From the NCBI RefSeq assembly GCF_000014565.1, contig NC_008268.1, forward strand, positions 6,018,501 to 6,082,500: 64,000 bases of DNA, in the 5' to 3' direction. Made by a program: the position numbers and the translations under genes. The stretch is from Rhodococcus jostii RHA1 (GTDB taxonomy: Bacteria; Actinomycetota; Actinomycetes; Mycobacteriales; Mycobacteriaceae). The notes below the pieces were generated by a model. It was not told where the DNA came from. It saw only the letters and a list, made by a program, of their open reading frames with translations, and ran no database searches. How positions within the stretch are numbered: position 1 is the first letter of the stretch; every line of letters begins with the position of its first letter. Below, piece after piece: positions 1-8,509 of the stretch.

Positions 1-288
1 CACCTCGTCGATGAGACCCTGCGCGAACGATTCGTGGAAGCTCAGGTGGACTTCCACGTCGATGTCGCTCGGCACCGACGACTTCGCCTCGTCCAGCCAG
101 CGCTGGGCGCGGGAGGCGAGAATGTCGTCGTAGCCGGTTTCTGCCGGAACTCTCGCCGGGACCGTCCGGTCCGGCGGGAGCACCATGCAGATGTCGAGCT
201 GTGCGCCGAGACTGCGGGCGAGCTGCGCCCCGAGGGCCAGACCGTCCTCCCCGCTGGGGGTGGCGAGATATCCAACGACCAAACGCAT
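1..288 (-). CDS. Universal stress protein, N-terminal part (runs off window)
   Basis: The first 96 codons of a UspA-type protein can be read; the 3' end lies outside the window. The start MRLVVGYLATPSGEDG, followed by an alternating hydrophobic/helical pattern (LALGAQLARSLGAQLDICMV), is the usual Usp beta1-alpha1-beta2 layout. Usp proteins are cytoplasmic nucleotide-binding dimers linked to stress survival, and their exact biochemical role is often unknown. The gene starts 34 bp after the stop of gabD on the same strand, so it is probably the last gene of the amine catabolic operon. Family assignment is fairly sure; function is not. Confidence 0.75.
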   Translation of the reverse strand, partial: MRLVVGYLATPSGEDGLALGAQLARSLGAQLDICMVLPPDRTVPARVPAETGYDDILASRAQRWLDEAKSSVPSDIDVEVHLSFHESFAQGLIDEV

Positions 289-322
289 GGTGACGGTTCC
301 GATCTGTCTCGGGGCGGGTGGT

Positions 323-1777
323 TTACGCGAAGCCGACGTACTTGGTCTCGAGGTACTCCTCGATGCCTTCGGTGCCGCCTTCGCTGCCGAGGCCGGACTG
401 CTTGACTCCACCGAACGGCGCGGCGACGTCGGAGATCACTCCGCGGTTGACGCCGACCATGCCGCTCTCGAGCTTGTCGGCGACGCGGAACGCACGGTCG
501 ACGTTCTGCGTGTAGATGTACGCGGCGAGACCGTATTCGGTGTCGTTCGCGGCGGCGACGCCCTCGGCCTCGGTGTCGAAACCGGTGATCGCGGCGACGG
601 GTCCGAAGATCTCCTCGCGGACGATGCGCGCGTTCGCGGGCACCTCGTCGAGGACGGTGGGCTGGAAGAAGTAACCGGGACCGTCGACGGACTTGCCGCC
701 GGTGCGGACCCGGGCGCCCGCGGCGACGGCGTCGTCGACGAGGGACGCCACGTTGCGGCGCTGCTTCTCGTTGACGAGGGGGCCGACGTTGGTTCCTTCC
801 TCGCTGCCCGGTCCGACGGTGAGCGCGGCGATCCGGTCGGTGAGCTTGGTGGTGAACTCCTCGCGCACCGAGTTGGCCACGATCAGTCGGTTGGCGGCGG
901 TGCAGGCCTCGCCGCCGTTGCGCATCTTCGCGGCCATCGCGCCCTCGACCGCGGCGTCGATGTCGGCGTCGTCGAACACCACGAACGGGGCGTTGCCGCC
1001 GAGTTCCATCGACGTGCGCAGCACCTGCTGTGCGGACTGCTCGATGAGGATCTTGCCGACCCGGGTGGATCCGGTGAACGTCACCTTCCGCAGCCGCGGA
1101 TCTGCGAGCAGCGGTTCGGTGACGGCGGCGGCGTTCGACGCGGGCAGCACCGACAGCACACCGGCGGGCAGGCCTGCCTCGGCGAAGATCTCGGCGAGCA
1201 GCAGCATGGTGAGCGGGGTGTCCTCGGCGGGCTTGACGATGATCGTGCAGCCTGCGGCGAGCGCGGGGCCGATCTTGCGGGTGCCCATCGCGAGGGGGAA
1301 GTTCCACGGCGTGACGGCCAGGGTGGGTCCGACCGGAACCTTGGTGACCATGATCCGTCCGCTGCCCGACGGGGACGTGGTGTAGCGGCCCTGGATGCGG
1401 ACGGCTTCCTCGCTGAACCAGCGCAGGAACTCGGCGCCGTAGTTCACCTCGCCGCGGCTCTCCGGCAGTGCCTTGCCCATCTCCATCGTCATCAGCAGCG
1501 CGAGGTCGTCGGTGCGCTCGATGACCTTCTCCCACGCCGAACGCAGGATGATCGACCGCTGCCGCGGCGCGGTCGCCGCCCATTCCTCCTGGACCGCCGC
1601 GGCGGAGTCCAGTGCGCGCATCGCATCCTTGCCACCCGCATCCGCAACGTCGGCGATGAGAGTGCCCGTGGCCGGGTCGTAGACCGGGAACGTGCCGCCG
1701 TCGATCGGGTCGGTCTGGGCACCGTCGATCCACAGTCCGGTGGGCAGGGTGGCGCGGAGCCGTTCGAAATCAGTCAT
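323..1777 (-). CDS. gabD: Succinate-semialdehyde dehydrogenase (NAD(P)+)
   Basis: This 484-residue aldehyde dehydrogenase oxidises succinic semialdehyde to succinate, the last step of GABA degradation, in the cytoplasm. The sequence shows the PWNF cofactor-pocket motif (157-160), the general-base Glu258 in MELGGNAP and the catalytic Cys292 in NGGEACTAANR. Its length is normal for GabD. Its ATG start overlaps the end of the copper amine oxidase gene by 8 nt, so the two are translationally coupled. The assignment to succinic semialdehyde rests on resemblance to GabD and on the aminotransferase two genes upstream in the transcript. Other short-chain semialdehydes are possible substrates. Confidence 0.88.
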   Translation of the reverse strand: MTDFERLRATLPTGLWIDGAQTDPIDGGTFPVYDPATGTLIADVADAGGKDAMRALDSAAAVQEEWAATAPRQRSIILRSAWEKVIERTDDLALLMTMEMGKALPESRGEVNYGAEFLRWFSEEAVRIQGRYTTSPSGSGRIMVTKVPVGPTLAVTPWNFPLAMGTRKIGPALAAGCTIIVKPAEDTPLTMLLLAEIFAEAGLPAGVLSVLPASNAAAVTEPLLADPRLRKVTFTGSTRVGKILIEQSAQQVLRTSMELGGNAPFVVFDDADIDAAVEGAMAAKMRNGGEACTAANRLIVANSVREEFTTKLTDRIAALTVGPGSEEGTNVGPLVNEKQRRNVASLVDDAVAAGARVRTGGKSVDGPGYFFQPTVLDEVPANARIVREEIFGPVAAITGFDTEAEGVAAANDTEYGLAAYIYTQNVDRAFRVADKLESGMVGVNRGVISDVAAPFGGVKQSGLGSEGGTEGIEEYLETKYVGFA

Positions 1778-3731
1778 CGGAGTCCTCGTGGTGGGAATGG
1801 TGGTGATCGCACGCCTCCGGGGTGGGGGCGACGTCGAGGGCGGGGTTGCGGTCGAAGAATCCGACCGGCTTCAGCCAGAAGGACACGGTGTCCGCAGGCA
1901 TGATCGGCCAGTCCTCCGGCCGGGGAATGTGGTGGATACCGAACGTGTACCAGAGCACCACGTCGGTGTTCTCGATCGGGCGGTTTGCCTCGGTCCAGGC
2001 GGGAAGTCCGTGATCGACCTTGCTCTGGTTCACGAATTCCCCGGCAGGCCAGCGTTCGTCAGGTGAATTGGGTGTCACCCAGACGGTGTGGCCGATCGCA
2101 CCGGTGCGCTGGAAGATCGGCGACGCCGGGTCGAACATCGACGGTATCGCGCCGCCGGGAACGAGCTTGTAGGCGGGGGCGGTGCCGAGCCCGGTGGTCA
2201 CGTTGTCGTTGACCACCTTCCACGCCCGCTGGCTCTGCCAGTCGAAGTCCTGGCGGCCTTCGTGTTCGGTGCGCAGCGGGGTGTTCTTCTGGCGCAGCGC
2301 GAGACCCAGAGGGTTGTCCGGGCCCATCGGCACCACCTCGGTCTCGGTCGCGTACACCGTGTTCTCGGTGCCATCGACGTCGAGATCGAGGCGGGCGACC
2401 AGGAAGTGCTGGTGGAACGGCGCGTACGTGCGGTTGTCGACGAGCGTCCCGCTGGGGTGCTCCCCGCCTTCGGGGAAATGGCTGACCACCATGATCCCGG
2501 TGGCGCGGACCTCGCACTCGATGTTGCCGTCCTGGTAGAACCGCCAGTAGACGAGATATTCGTAGTTCGCGACCGTCACGTGCGTCGACACCGTCAGCCG
2601 CCGCATACGGCGCACCTCGGCGCCCGCGTCGTGGTCGACGTGCTTCCAGAGGACGGCGTTGTCCTCCTCGTGGATACAGATCGCGTTCTCGATCGTGAAC
2701 GGCACACCGTGGCTGTCGTGGAGGACGGCGTCGAGGTACCGGATCTCACCGAGGCAGTCGCAGCCCAGGGTCAGCGACGTGGTCATGAACCCGATGCCCC
2801 ACTCGCCGATGTCGAAGGCGGTGCGGCGGTAGTGATCGGTGCTGGTGTCGCGATACGGCACCGCCATCTCCGCGAACGACATCCGGTTCGCGATCGAGCG
2901 CACCCGGCCGTTGTCGTTGTACGTCACCGCGTGCAGGGTCATGCCCTCGCGGTAGTTGAACCCCACCCGCAGCGACCAGTTCTGCCACTCGAGCTTGTTG
3001 CCCTCGAGCGTGAACGACGGTCCCTCCGGCTGGACGATGTCCAATGGTGTCAACGGCGGCCGGGTGCTCGCGTTGCGGATCCGTTCCGGGATGTGCCGGG
3101 GCACGTACTCGCCCATGACCTCGGGACGTTCGACGCTGAACGTGTCCTCGATCTCGAGCAGTTCCATCTTGTTGACATCGATCACGCAGTGGAAACCGTT
3201 GACCGGGCCCGCATACGGGTTGGCGCCCTCGGCTGCCCGCACCCAGGTGTCCGACCAGCCGAGCCGGCGTCCCTTGTACTTCTCCGGGGTCACCGCGTCG
3301 CCGTACGTCCACACGTCCATGAACACCAGGCTCATGTCCGTGATCCCGCGCTTCGCGAGTGCCGCGATCACGTCCGGGTGCCCGCGGAGGAAGGCGTCCG
3401 CCTCTTCCCATTCGTCCACCGTGAAATTCGCCTGGACGTCCGGGATGTGCTCCCAGGAGACCACGTTGTCTCCCGTGAGCGAGACGAGCGCTTTATAGGT
3501 GTCTCCGCTGCTGCGGTCGAAGCACACGACGACGGCCCGGCGGTCCGGGACGGTGCCCGACGTGTCGAACGCCGACACCTCGGCCTTGGCCGGCTCGGCC
3601 AGTTCGATCGACGCGAACCGCCAGCCGTCCCCGACCCCGTGTTCCCGGGCGAGGACGGCCGCGGCCTTCGCGAATTCGTCCGCCCCCAACGGGTCCAGAG
3701 GATGGAACGTGCCGGTGGTCGTCCGGGTCAT
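1770..3731 (-). CDS. Copper-containing primary amine oxidase (topaquinone)
   Basis: A complete 653-residue copper amine oxidase, which converts R-CH2-NH2, O2 and water to aldehyde, NH3 and H2O2. Tyr390 in VANYEYL is the expected topaquinone precursor. Asp307 in FDIGEW is the catalytic base. His440, His442 (FHQHF) and a His in GIHHIPRPEDWP near 600 are the copper ligands. The start was set at the ATG at 3731, preceded by GGAGACACC; an earlier in-frame start would run through the upstream hairpin. The family includes tyramine, phenethylamine and histamine oxidases, and the substrate cannot be told from sequence. The neighbours suggest aliphatic amines. The last 13 residues form an Asp/His-rich tail (CDHHHSHHEDSDD), which is unusual. 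Confidence 0.92.
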   Translation of the reverse strand: MTRTTTGTFHPLDPLGADEFAKAAAVLAREHGVGDGWRFASIELAEPAKAEVSAFDTSGTVPDRRAVVVCFDRSSGDTYKALVSLTGDNVVSWEHIPDVQANFTVDEWEEADAFLRGHPDVIAALAKRGITDMSLVFMDVWTYGDAVTPEKYKGRRLGWSDTWVRAAEGANPYAGPVNGFHCVIDVNKMELLEIEDTFSVERPEVMGEYVPRHIPERIRNASTRPPLTPLDIVQPEGPSFTLEGNKLEWQNWSLRVGFNYREGMTLHAVTYNDNGRVRSIANRMSFAEMAVPYRDTSTDHYRRTAFDIGEWGIGFMTTSLTLGCDCLGEIRYLDAVLHDSHGVPFTIENAICIHEEDNAVLWKHVDHDAGAEVRRMRRLTVSTHVTVANYEYLVYWRFYQDGNIECEVRATGIMVVSHFPEGGEHPSGTLVDNRTYAPFHQHFLVARLDLDVDGTENTVYATETEVVPMGPDNPLGLALRQKNTPLRTEHEGRQDFDWQSQRAWKVVNDNVTTGLGTAPAYKLVPGGAIPSMFDPASPIFQRTGAIGHTVWVTPNSPDERWPAGEFVNQSKVDHGLPAWTEANRPIENTDVVLWYTFGIHHIPRPEDWPIMPADTVSFWLKPVGFFDRNPALDVAPTPEACDHHHSHHEDSDD

Positions 3732-3769
3732 GGTGTCTCCTCTGGTCGTGGGGTGGGCACTTCGTGCTC

Positions 3770-3809
3770 GTGCGCCTTTTCGGTAGCGGTGACTACCGAA
3801 AAGGCGCAC
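3770..3809. terminator. Perfect hairpin between gabT and the amine oxidase gene
   Basis: Two 16-base arms (3770-3785 and 3794-3809) are perfect inverted complements around an 8-base loop. The stem contains a CCTTTT/AAAAGG block, so either strand has a T-rich edge. It begins 4 nt after the gabT stop and lies upstream of the amine oxidase RBS. It is therefore probably an intra-operon attenuator or terminator that sets the ratio of gabT to the downstream genes. Confidence 0.75.
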
Positions 3810-3812
3810 GGG

Positions 3813-5153
3813 TCAGACGAGCGAGCGCACGATCTGCTCGATGACGGTCAGGGCGTCGTCGAGCAGGTCGTCGCTGATCACCAGCGGCGGAAGCAGTCGG
3901 ATGACGTTTCCGTAGGTACCGCACGTCAGCAGAATGACACCTTGTTCGAGCGCATGTGCGGCAATCGCCTTCGTCAGTTCGGCGTCCGGCTCGTCGGTGC
4001 CGGGCTTGACGAACTCCATCGCGAGCATCGCGCCGCGTCCGCGCACGTCACCGATGACACCGACGTCGGCGGCCAGGGCCTTCAGCCGCGGCAGGGCCAG
4101 GTCGCCGATGTGCTGTGCGCGAGCGGGCAGGTCGAACTTCCGCATGCTGTCGATCGCGGCGAGCGCGGCGGCACACGCGACGGGGTTGCCGCCGTACGTG
4201 CCACCCAGACCGCCGGGGTGCACCTTGTCGAGGAGTTCGGCGCGGCCCGTGATCGCGGACAGCGGCATGCCGCCCGCCATGCCCTTGGCCATCGTGATGA
4301 TGTCCGGGACGATCTCCTCGTGCTCGCACGCGAACCAGGCGCCGGTGCGGGAGAACCCGGTCTGCACCTCGTCGGCGATGAACACGACGCCGTTGGCGCG
4401 GGCCCAGTTCACCAGGGTGGGGAGGAATCCCTCGGCGGGAACGATGAATCCGCCCTCGCCCTGGATCGGCTCGATGATGATCGCCGCGAGTGAATCGGCG
4501 CCGATCTGCTTCTCCATCTGACTGATGGCGCGCTGGGCGGCCTGCTCGCCGGTCAGTCCGTCCTGGTCCCGGTAGGGGTAGGACATGGGGAGCCGGTACA
4601 CCTCGGGAGCGAACGGACCGAAGTGAGCCTTGTAGGGCATCGACTTGGCGGTGAGGGCCATCGTCAGGTTCGTACGACCGTGGTAGGCGTGATCGAACGC
4701 GACGACGGCGTCGCGGCCGGTGGCGAGGCGAGCAACCTTGATCGCGTTCTCCACCGCCTCCGCGCCCGAGTTGAACAGGACGGTGCGCTTCTCGTGATCA
4801 CCGGGGGTGAGGGCGGCGAGCTCCTCCGCCACGCGGACGTAGCCCTCGTACGGGGTGACCATGAAACAGGTGTGGGTGAAGTGCCCGACCTGCTCCCGGA
4901 CCGCCTCGGCGACGGCCGGATCGGACGCGCCCACGCTGGTGACCGCGATGCCCGAGCCGAGGTCGATCAGGGAGTTGCCGTCGACGTCGACGACCACACC
5001 ACCGTCGGCATCCGCCGCGTACACGGGGACGCTGGAGCCGACGCCCGCGGCCACGGTGGCGCGGCGGCGTGCGGTGAGGGCCGCCGACTTCGGGCCGGGG
5101 AGCTCGGTGACCAGGGCGCGCTTCTGCGGCAGCCGGTACTGGATGTCGTTCAT
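3813..5153 (-). CDS. gabT: 4-aminobutyrate aminotransferase (class III, PLP)
   Basis: A 446-residue class-III aminotransferase that transfers the amino group of GABA to 2-oxoglutarate, giving succinic semialdehyde and glutamate. The Schiff-base Lys290 lies in IITMAKGMAGGMPLSA. The NSGAEAVENAIKVAR phosphate-binding region is at 128-142, and the IIIEPIQGEGGF and IADEVQTGFSRTG motifs precede the lysine, as in bacterial GabT. It follows the aldehyde dehydrogenase PatD after 51 bp and precedes the amine oxidase/gabD pair. The order in the transcript matches the pathway order aminobutyraldehyde, GABA, succinic semialdehyde. 5-Aminovalerate may also be accepted. Confidence 0.9.
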   Translation of the reverse strand: MNDIQYRLPQKRALVTELPGPKSAALTARRRATVAAGVGSSVPVYAADADGGVVVDVDGNSLIDLGSGIAVTSVGASDPAVAEAVREQVGHFTHTCFMVTPYEGYVRVAEELAALTPGDHEKRTVLFNSGAEAVENAIKVARLATGRDAVVAFDHAYHGRTNLTMALTAKSMPYKAHFGPFAPEVYRLPMSYPYRDQDGLTGEQAAQRAISQMEKQIGADSLAAIIIEPIQGEGGFIVPAEGFLPTLVNWARANGVVFIADEVQTGFSRTGAWFACEHEEIVPDIITMAKGMAGGMPLSAITGRAELLDKVHPGGLGGTYGGNPVACAAALAAIDSMRKFDLPARAQHIGDLALPRLKALAADVGVIGDVRGRGAMLAMEFVKPGTDEPDAELTKAIAAHALEQGVILLTCGTYGNVIRLLPPLVISDDLLDDALTVIEQIVRSLV

Positions 5154-5204
5154 GATGGTGCAGTCCTCAGGGTCGTGACGTGGATGGGTAGGGGGTGGGC
5201 GACG

Positions 5205-6635
5205 TCAGTCGTTGGAGCTCATGACGTGCTTGATGCGGGTGTAGTCCTCGACGCCGTAGCCGGAGAGGTCCTTGCCGTAGCCGGAGTACTTGAATCCGCC
5301 GTGCGGCATCTCGGCGACGAGCGGGATGTGGCAGTTGATCCACACGGCACCGAAATCGAGTGCGGCCGAGAGCCGTTGCGTGACGCCGTGATCGTTGGTC
5401 CACACACTCGACGCCAGACCGTACCGGACGTCGTTGGCGAGGGTGACGGCCTCCTTCTCGTCGGAGAAGCTCTGCACGGTGAGGATGGGACCGAACGTCT
5501 CCTCCTGCACGATGTCGTCGCGCTGGTCGACGCCGGTGATCACGGTGGGTTCGAAGAAGAATCCCTGTTCTCCCGAACGCTTTCCGCCGGTGACGATCTT
5601 GGCCGAGGTGGGGAGCGCGGCGATCTTGGAACTGACCGCGTTGAAATGGTTGACGTTGTTGAGCGGGCCGTAGAACGTGTCCGGGTCGTCCGGCAGGCCG
5701 GGCTTGAGCGTCTCGGCCTTGCGGACGAGTGCGTCGACGAGCTGGTCGTGGATGGACTCGTGGACGAGGACGCGGGTGGCGGCGGTGCAGTCCTGCCCAC
5801 CGTTGAAGAAGGCGGCCTCGGCGATGCCACTCGCCGTCTTCTCGATGTCGACGTCACCGAAGACGATGGCGGGGGCCTTGCCGCCCAGTTCGAGGTGCGC
5901 GCGCTTGAGCTGGCGTGCGGCGGAGACGGCGACGGCGATGCCCGCCCGAACGGATCCGGTGATCGACACCAGTCCGAGGGCCGGATTCTCCACGAGGGTG
6001 GCGCCGGTCTCACCGTTGCCGAGGACGACGTTGAAGACGCCGTCCGGCAGGATCCCCTTGGTCAGCCGGGCCAGGACGAGCGTGCTGTTCGGGGTGGTGT
6101 CGCTGGGCTTGAGCACGATCGTGTTGCCTGCCGCGAGCGCGGGGCCGATCTTCCACAGCGCCATCATGAACGGGTAGTTCCACGGGGTGACCTGACCGAC
6201 GACACCGATCGGCTCGCGGCGCACGTACGACGTGAAGCCGTCCATGTACTCGCCGGCGGCCTTGCCTTCGAGCATCCGGGCCGCGCCCGCGAAGAAGCGG
6301 AGCTGGTCGGCGCCCACCTTGATCTCTTCGTCGGCGATGACCTGCTTGGGCTGCCCGGTGTTGCGGCACTCCGCCTCGACGAGTTCGTCGCTGTGCGCCT
6401 CGATCGCGTCGGCGAGCTTCAGCAACGCGGTCTGCCGGACGCTCGGAGTGGTCTTGCCCCACGAGACGAAGGCCCGCTCGGCCGCCTCGACGGCGGCATC
6501 CACGTCGGCCTTGGTGGAGACGGGCGCGCGCCCGACGACGCTCTCGTCCACGGGGTTGATCAAGTCCAGCGTCTCTGTCGCGGATGAGGCGACGAACTCA
6601 CCGTTGATGTAGTTCTCGAGTACGTCGATCGACAT
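5205..6635 (-). CDS. patD: Gamma-aminobutyraldehyde dehydrogenase
   Basis: A 476-residue NAD-dependent aldehyde dehydrogenase, predicted to oxidise 4-aminobutanal (from putrescine) to GABA. It has PWNYP, the base Glu in HLELGGKAP and the nucleophile Cys in NGGQDCTAATR. The C-terminal stretch EMPHGGFKYSGYGKDLS is characteristic of the PatD/YdcW group rather than of betaine-aldehyde dehydrogenases. The start MSIDVLENYINGEF was chosen at 6635, behind GAGAGGAACC; longer readings run into non-coding repeats. It is the first gene of the patD-gabT-amine oxidase-gabD run. 3-Aminopropanal could also be used. Confidence 0.87.
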   Translation of the reverse strand: MSIDVLENYINGEFVASSATETLDLINPVDESVVGRAPVSTKADVDAAVEAAERAFVSWGKTTPSVRQTALLKLADAIEAHSDELVEAECRNTGQPKQVIADEEIKVGADQLRFFAGAARMLEGKAAGEYMDGFTSYVRREPIGVVGQVTPWNYPFMMALWKIGPALAAGNTIVLKPSDTTPNSTLVLARLTKGILPDGVFNVVLGNGETGATLVENPALGLVSITGSVRAGIAVAVSAARQLKRAHLELGGKAPAIVFGDVDIEKTASGIAEAAFFNGGQDCTAATRVLVHESIHDQLVDALVRKAETLKPGLPDDPDTFYGPLNNVNHFNAVSSKIAALPTSAKIVTGGKRSGEQGFFFEPTVITGVDQRDDIVQEETFGPILTVQSFSDEKEAVTLANDVRYGLASSVWTNDHGVTQRLSAALDFGAVWINCHIPLVAEMPHGGFKYSGYGKDLSGYGVEDYTRIKHVMSSND

Positions 6636-6656
6636 TCGTACCGGTTCCTCTCGTGG

Positions 6657-6684
6657 GGTCGAAACTCGTGGGTCGAAACTCGTG
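6657..6684. repeat. 14-bp direct tandem repeat upstream of patD
   Basis: The unit GGTCGAAACTCGTG occurs twice head to tail just upstream of the patD RBS, followed by a partial third copy (GGTCGG). It lies in the 200-bp gap between patD and the amidohydrolase gene, which should hold the promoter of the patD operon. It may be a regulator site or a slippage product; nothing in the sequence decides between these. Confidence 0.55.
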
Positions 6685-6835
6685 GGTCGGGACGGACCGT
6701 CGGTCGAACAGTCCGACCGGGGTCCGGAGTTGCAGAACATCTGAAAACAAGTGTGCGCTGCCTCACAAGCCGAGGGCAGCTGACAAAATGGTGAAAGACG
6801 CGCCCCCCGCCGCGCCGAGTTGTCCAATCCGAAAG

Positions 6836-8509
6836 TCACCCGTGCGAGCAGGTGTGCGCGGCCGCGCCGGAGCCGGCGAACGGCACGTCCGCACCGGCGC
6901 TCGCGGAGTCGGCGTCGTGCACGATCGCGCCGCCGACGAGGGTGAGGTCGGCCCGCTGGTCCAGCAGTTGCCCGGGTTCGAGCGCGTAGAGGTCCGCCGA
7001 CCAGACGACCAGGTCGGCGCGGGCACCCGGACGGATCACTCCGAGCTCGTCCTCGGCGTGCCACGCCCACGCGCCGCCCCGGGTGTACGCCCGCAACGCC
7101 GAATCCAGGTCCATCCGCTCGCGCGGAGTCCAGTCGGTGCGGCCGTCCAGGCCCGAGCGGGTCAGGGCCGAGTACAGGCCGACGAGCGGATCCATCTCCC
7201 CGACCTGCCAGTCGCTGGAGAACGCCAGCGCCGCCCCCGACTCGGCGAGCGAACGGAACCGCCACGCCCGGCCCCACCGGTCCTCACCGACGTTCTCCAT
7301 CCACGTTCCCGCGACGAGGTCGGGAGAGCAGTGCCGCGGCTGCATCGCCGCGACGACGCCGAGTTCCCGGAACCGGGGAAGGTCCTCGGGGTGGAGGCAT
7401 TCGACGTGGACGATGCCGTGCCGTCGGTCGGCCGTCCCGTTCACGCGGCCGGCGTGCTCGATCGAGTCGAGCGCCAGCCGGATACCCCAGTCGCCGGTCG
7501 CGTGGGTGTGCGTCTGGAAGCCGAGGCGGTCGAGTTCGGTGAGCATCGCGGTGAACTCGTGCGGCGGCAGGCTGGGCGCGCCGCGGTGCCCCGGCCGGTT
7601 CGCGTAGTCGGACAGCATGGCGGCGGTGTGCGGTTCGATCACGTCGTCGGCGTACAGCTTCACCGGCCCGAGCCGCAGCATGTCGTCGACGGGTGCGCTG
7701 TCGACGGCCTCCCGCAGGTCCCGGCGAAACTCGGCGTCGGCGCCGACGGGGTGGAACAGGGCGGTGATCACCCGCGAGTTCATCCGTCCCTCGGCGCGGG
7801 CCCGATACATCAGATCGAGTTCGGCCAGCGGGACCTGTGGTTCGACGACGGTGGTGATGCCGCTCGCGGTCGCCATCTCCAAGCTGGACGTGATGCGGCG
7901 ATAGCGGCGGTCGGGGGAGTACATCGGGATGTCGCGTTGGAGACCGGCCAGACCGGCCCGCGTCATCGCGCTGGTGTAGAAATCCGTGACCCAGCCGGTG
8001 GGTACGCCGGTGTCGTCGAATTCTGGCCGCCCCCAGGGAATCTGGGTGCCGCGGTCGATTCCGAGGACCCGCAGTGCGGCGTCGTTCAGCCACACCGAGT
8101 GCTGGTCGTAGGTGGTGATGAAGACCGGACGATCCGTGAGGCCGCGCAGGTCGGCGGCGTTCGGTCGCCGCCCGGTCACCACGGAGTAGACGGCGTTCTC
8201 GGCGCAGATCCAGTCGAGGTCGGGGCGGGCGGCCGCGTGCGTGCCGATCCGTCGCCGGACCTCGGTGAGGTCGTGTGCGCCTTCGAGGCTCACGGCGTCG
8301 GGATCGAATCCGAGGAGCAGGTGGTTGTGGCTGTCGATGATGCCGGGGGTGAGCAGCCTGCCTCGCAGGTCGATGGTGCGCAAGGCGGCGGGTGCGTCCT
8401 CGGTGGTTCCGACGTACCGGATCCGGCCGTCCGCGATGCCGACGGCCTCGGCCCGGCCGGTGGTGTCGAACGTGCGCACGACGCCGTTGGTCAGAAGTAG
8501 GTCGAGCAT
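6836..8509 (-). CDS. YtcJ-like metal-dependent amidohydrolase
   Basis: A 557-residue amidohydrolase-superfamily protein (Amidohydro_3/YtcJ group). The HxH metal ligands are at 61-63 in IIDSHNHLLLGF. A second histidine block (HTHATGDWG) and the Asp-containing FSSDWQVGEMDP follow in the usual order. Members cleave C-N bonds in N-acyl or formyl amines and cyclic amides; the substrate here is unknown. Its ATG overlaps the stop of the APC permease gene by one base (TGATG), so transporter and enzyme are translationally coupled and probably act on the same imported compound. The surrounding amine oxidases suggest an N-acylated amine or amide (inference). Confidence 0.82.
   Translation of the reverse strand: MLDLLLTNGVVRTFDTTGRAEAVGIADGRIRYVGTTEDAPAALRTIDLRGRLLTPGIIDSHNHLLLGFDPDAVSLEGAHDLTEVRRRIGTHAAARPDLDWICAENAVYSVVTGRRPNAADLRGLTDRPVFITTYDQHSVWLNDAALRVLGIDRGTQIPWGRPEFDDTGVPTGWVTDFYTSAMTRAGLAGLQRDIPMYSPDRRYRRITSSLEMATASGITTVVEPQVPLAELDLMYRARAEGRMNSRVITALFHPVGADAEFRRDLREAVDSAPVDDMLRLGPVKLYADDVIEPHTAAMLSDYANRPGHRGAPSLPPHEFTAMLTELDRLGFQTHTHATGDWGIRLALDSIEHAGRVNGTADRRHGIVHVECLHPEDLPRFRELGVVAAMQPRHCSPDLVAGTWMENVGEDRWGRAWRFRSLAESGAALAFSSDWQVGEMDPLVGLYSALTRSGLDGRTDWTPRERMDLDSALRAYTRGGAWAWHAEDELGVIRPGARADLVVWSADLYALEPGQLLDQRADLTLVGGAIVHDADSASAGADVPFAGSGAAAHTCSHG

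Noticed and set aside
2088..4493. Open frame of about 800 codons on the + strand across amine oxidase and gabT
   Set aside because: It crosses two well-supported genes on the other strand and a terminator hairpin, and has no motif.
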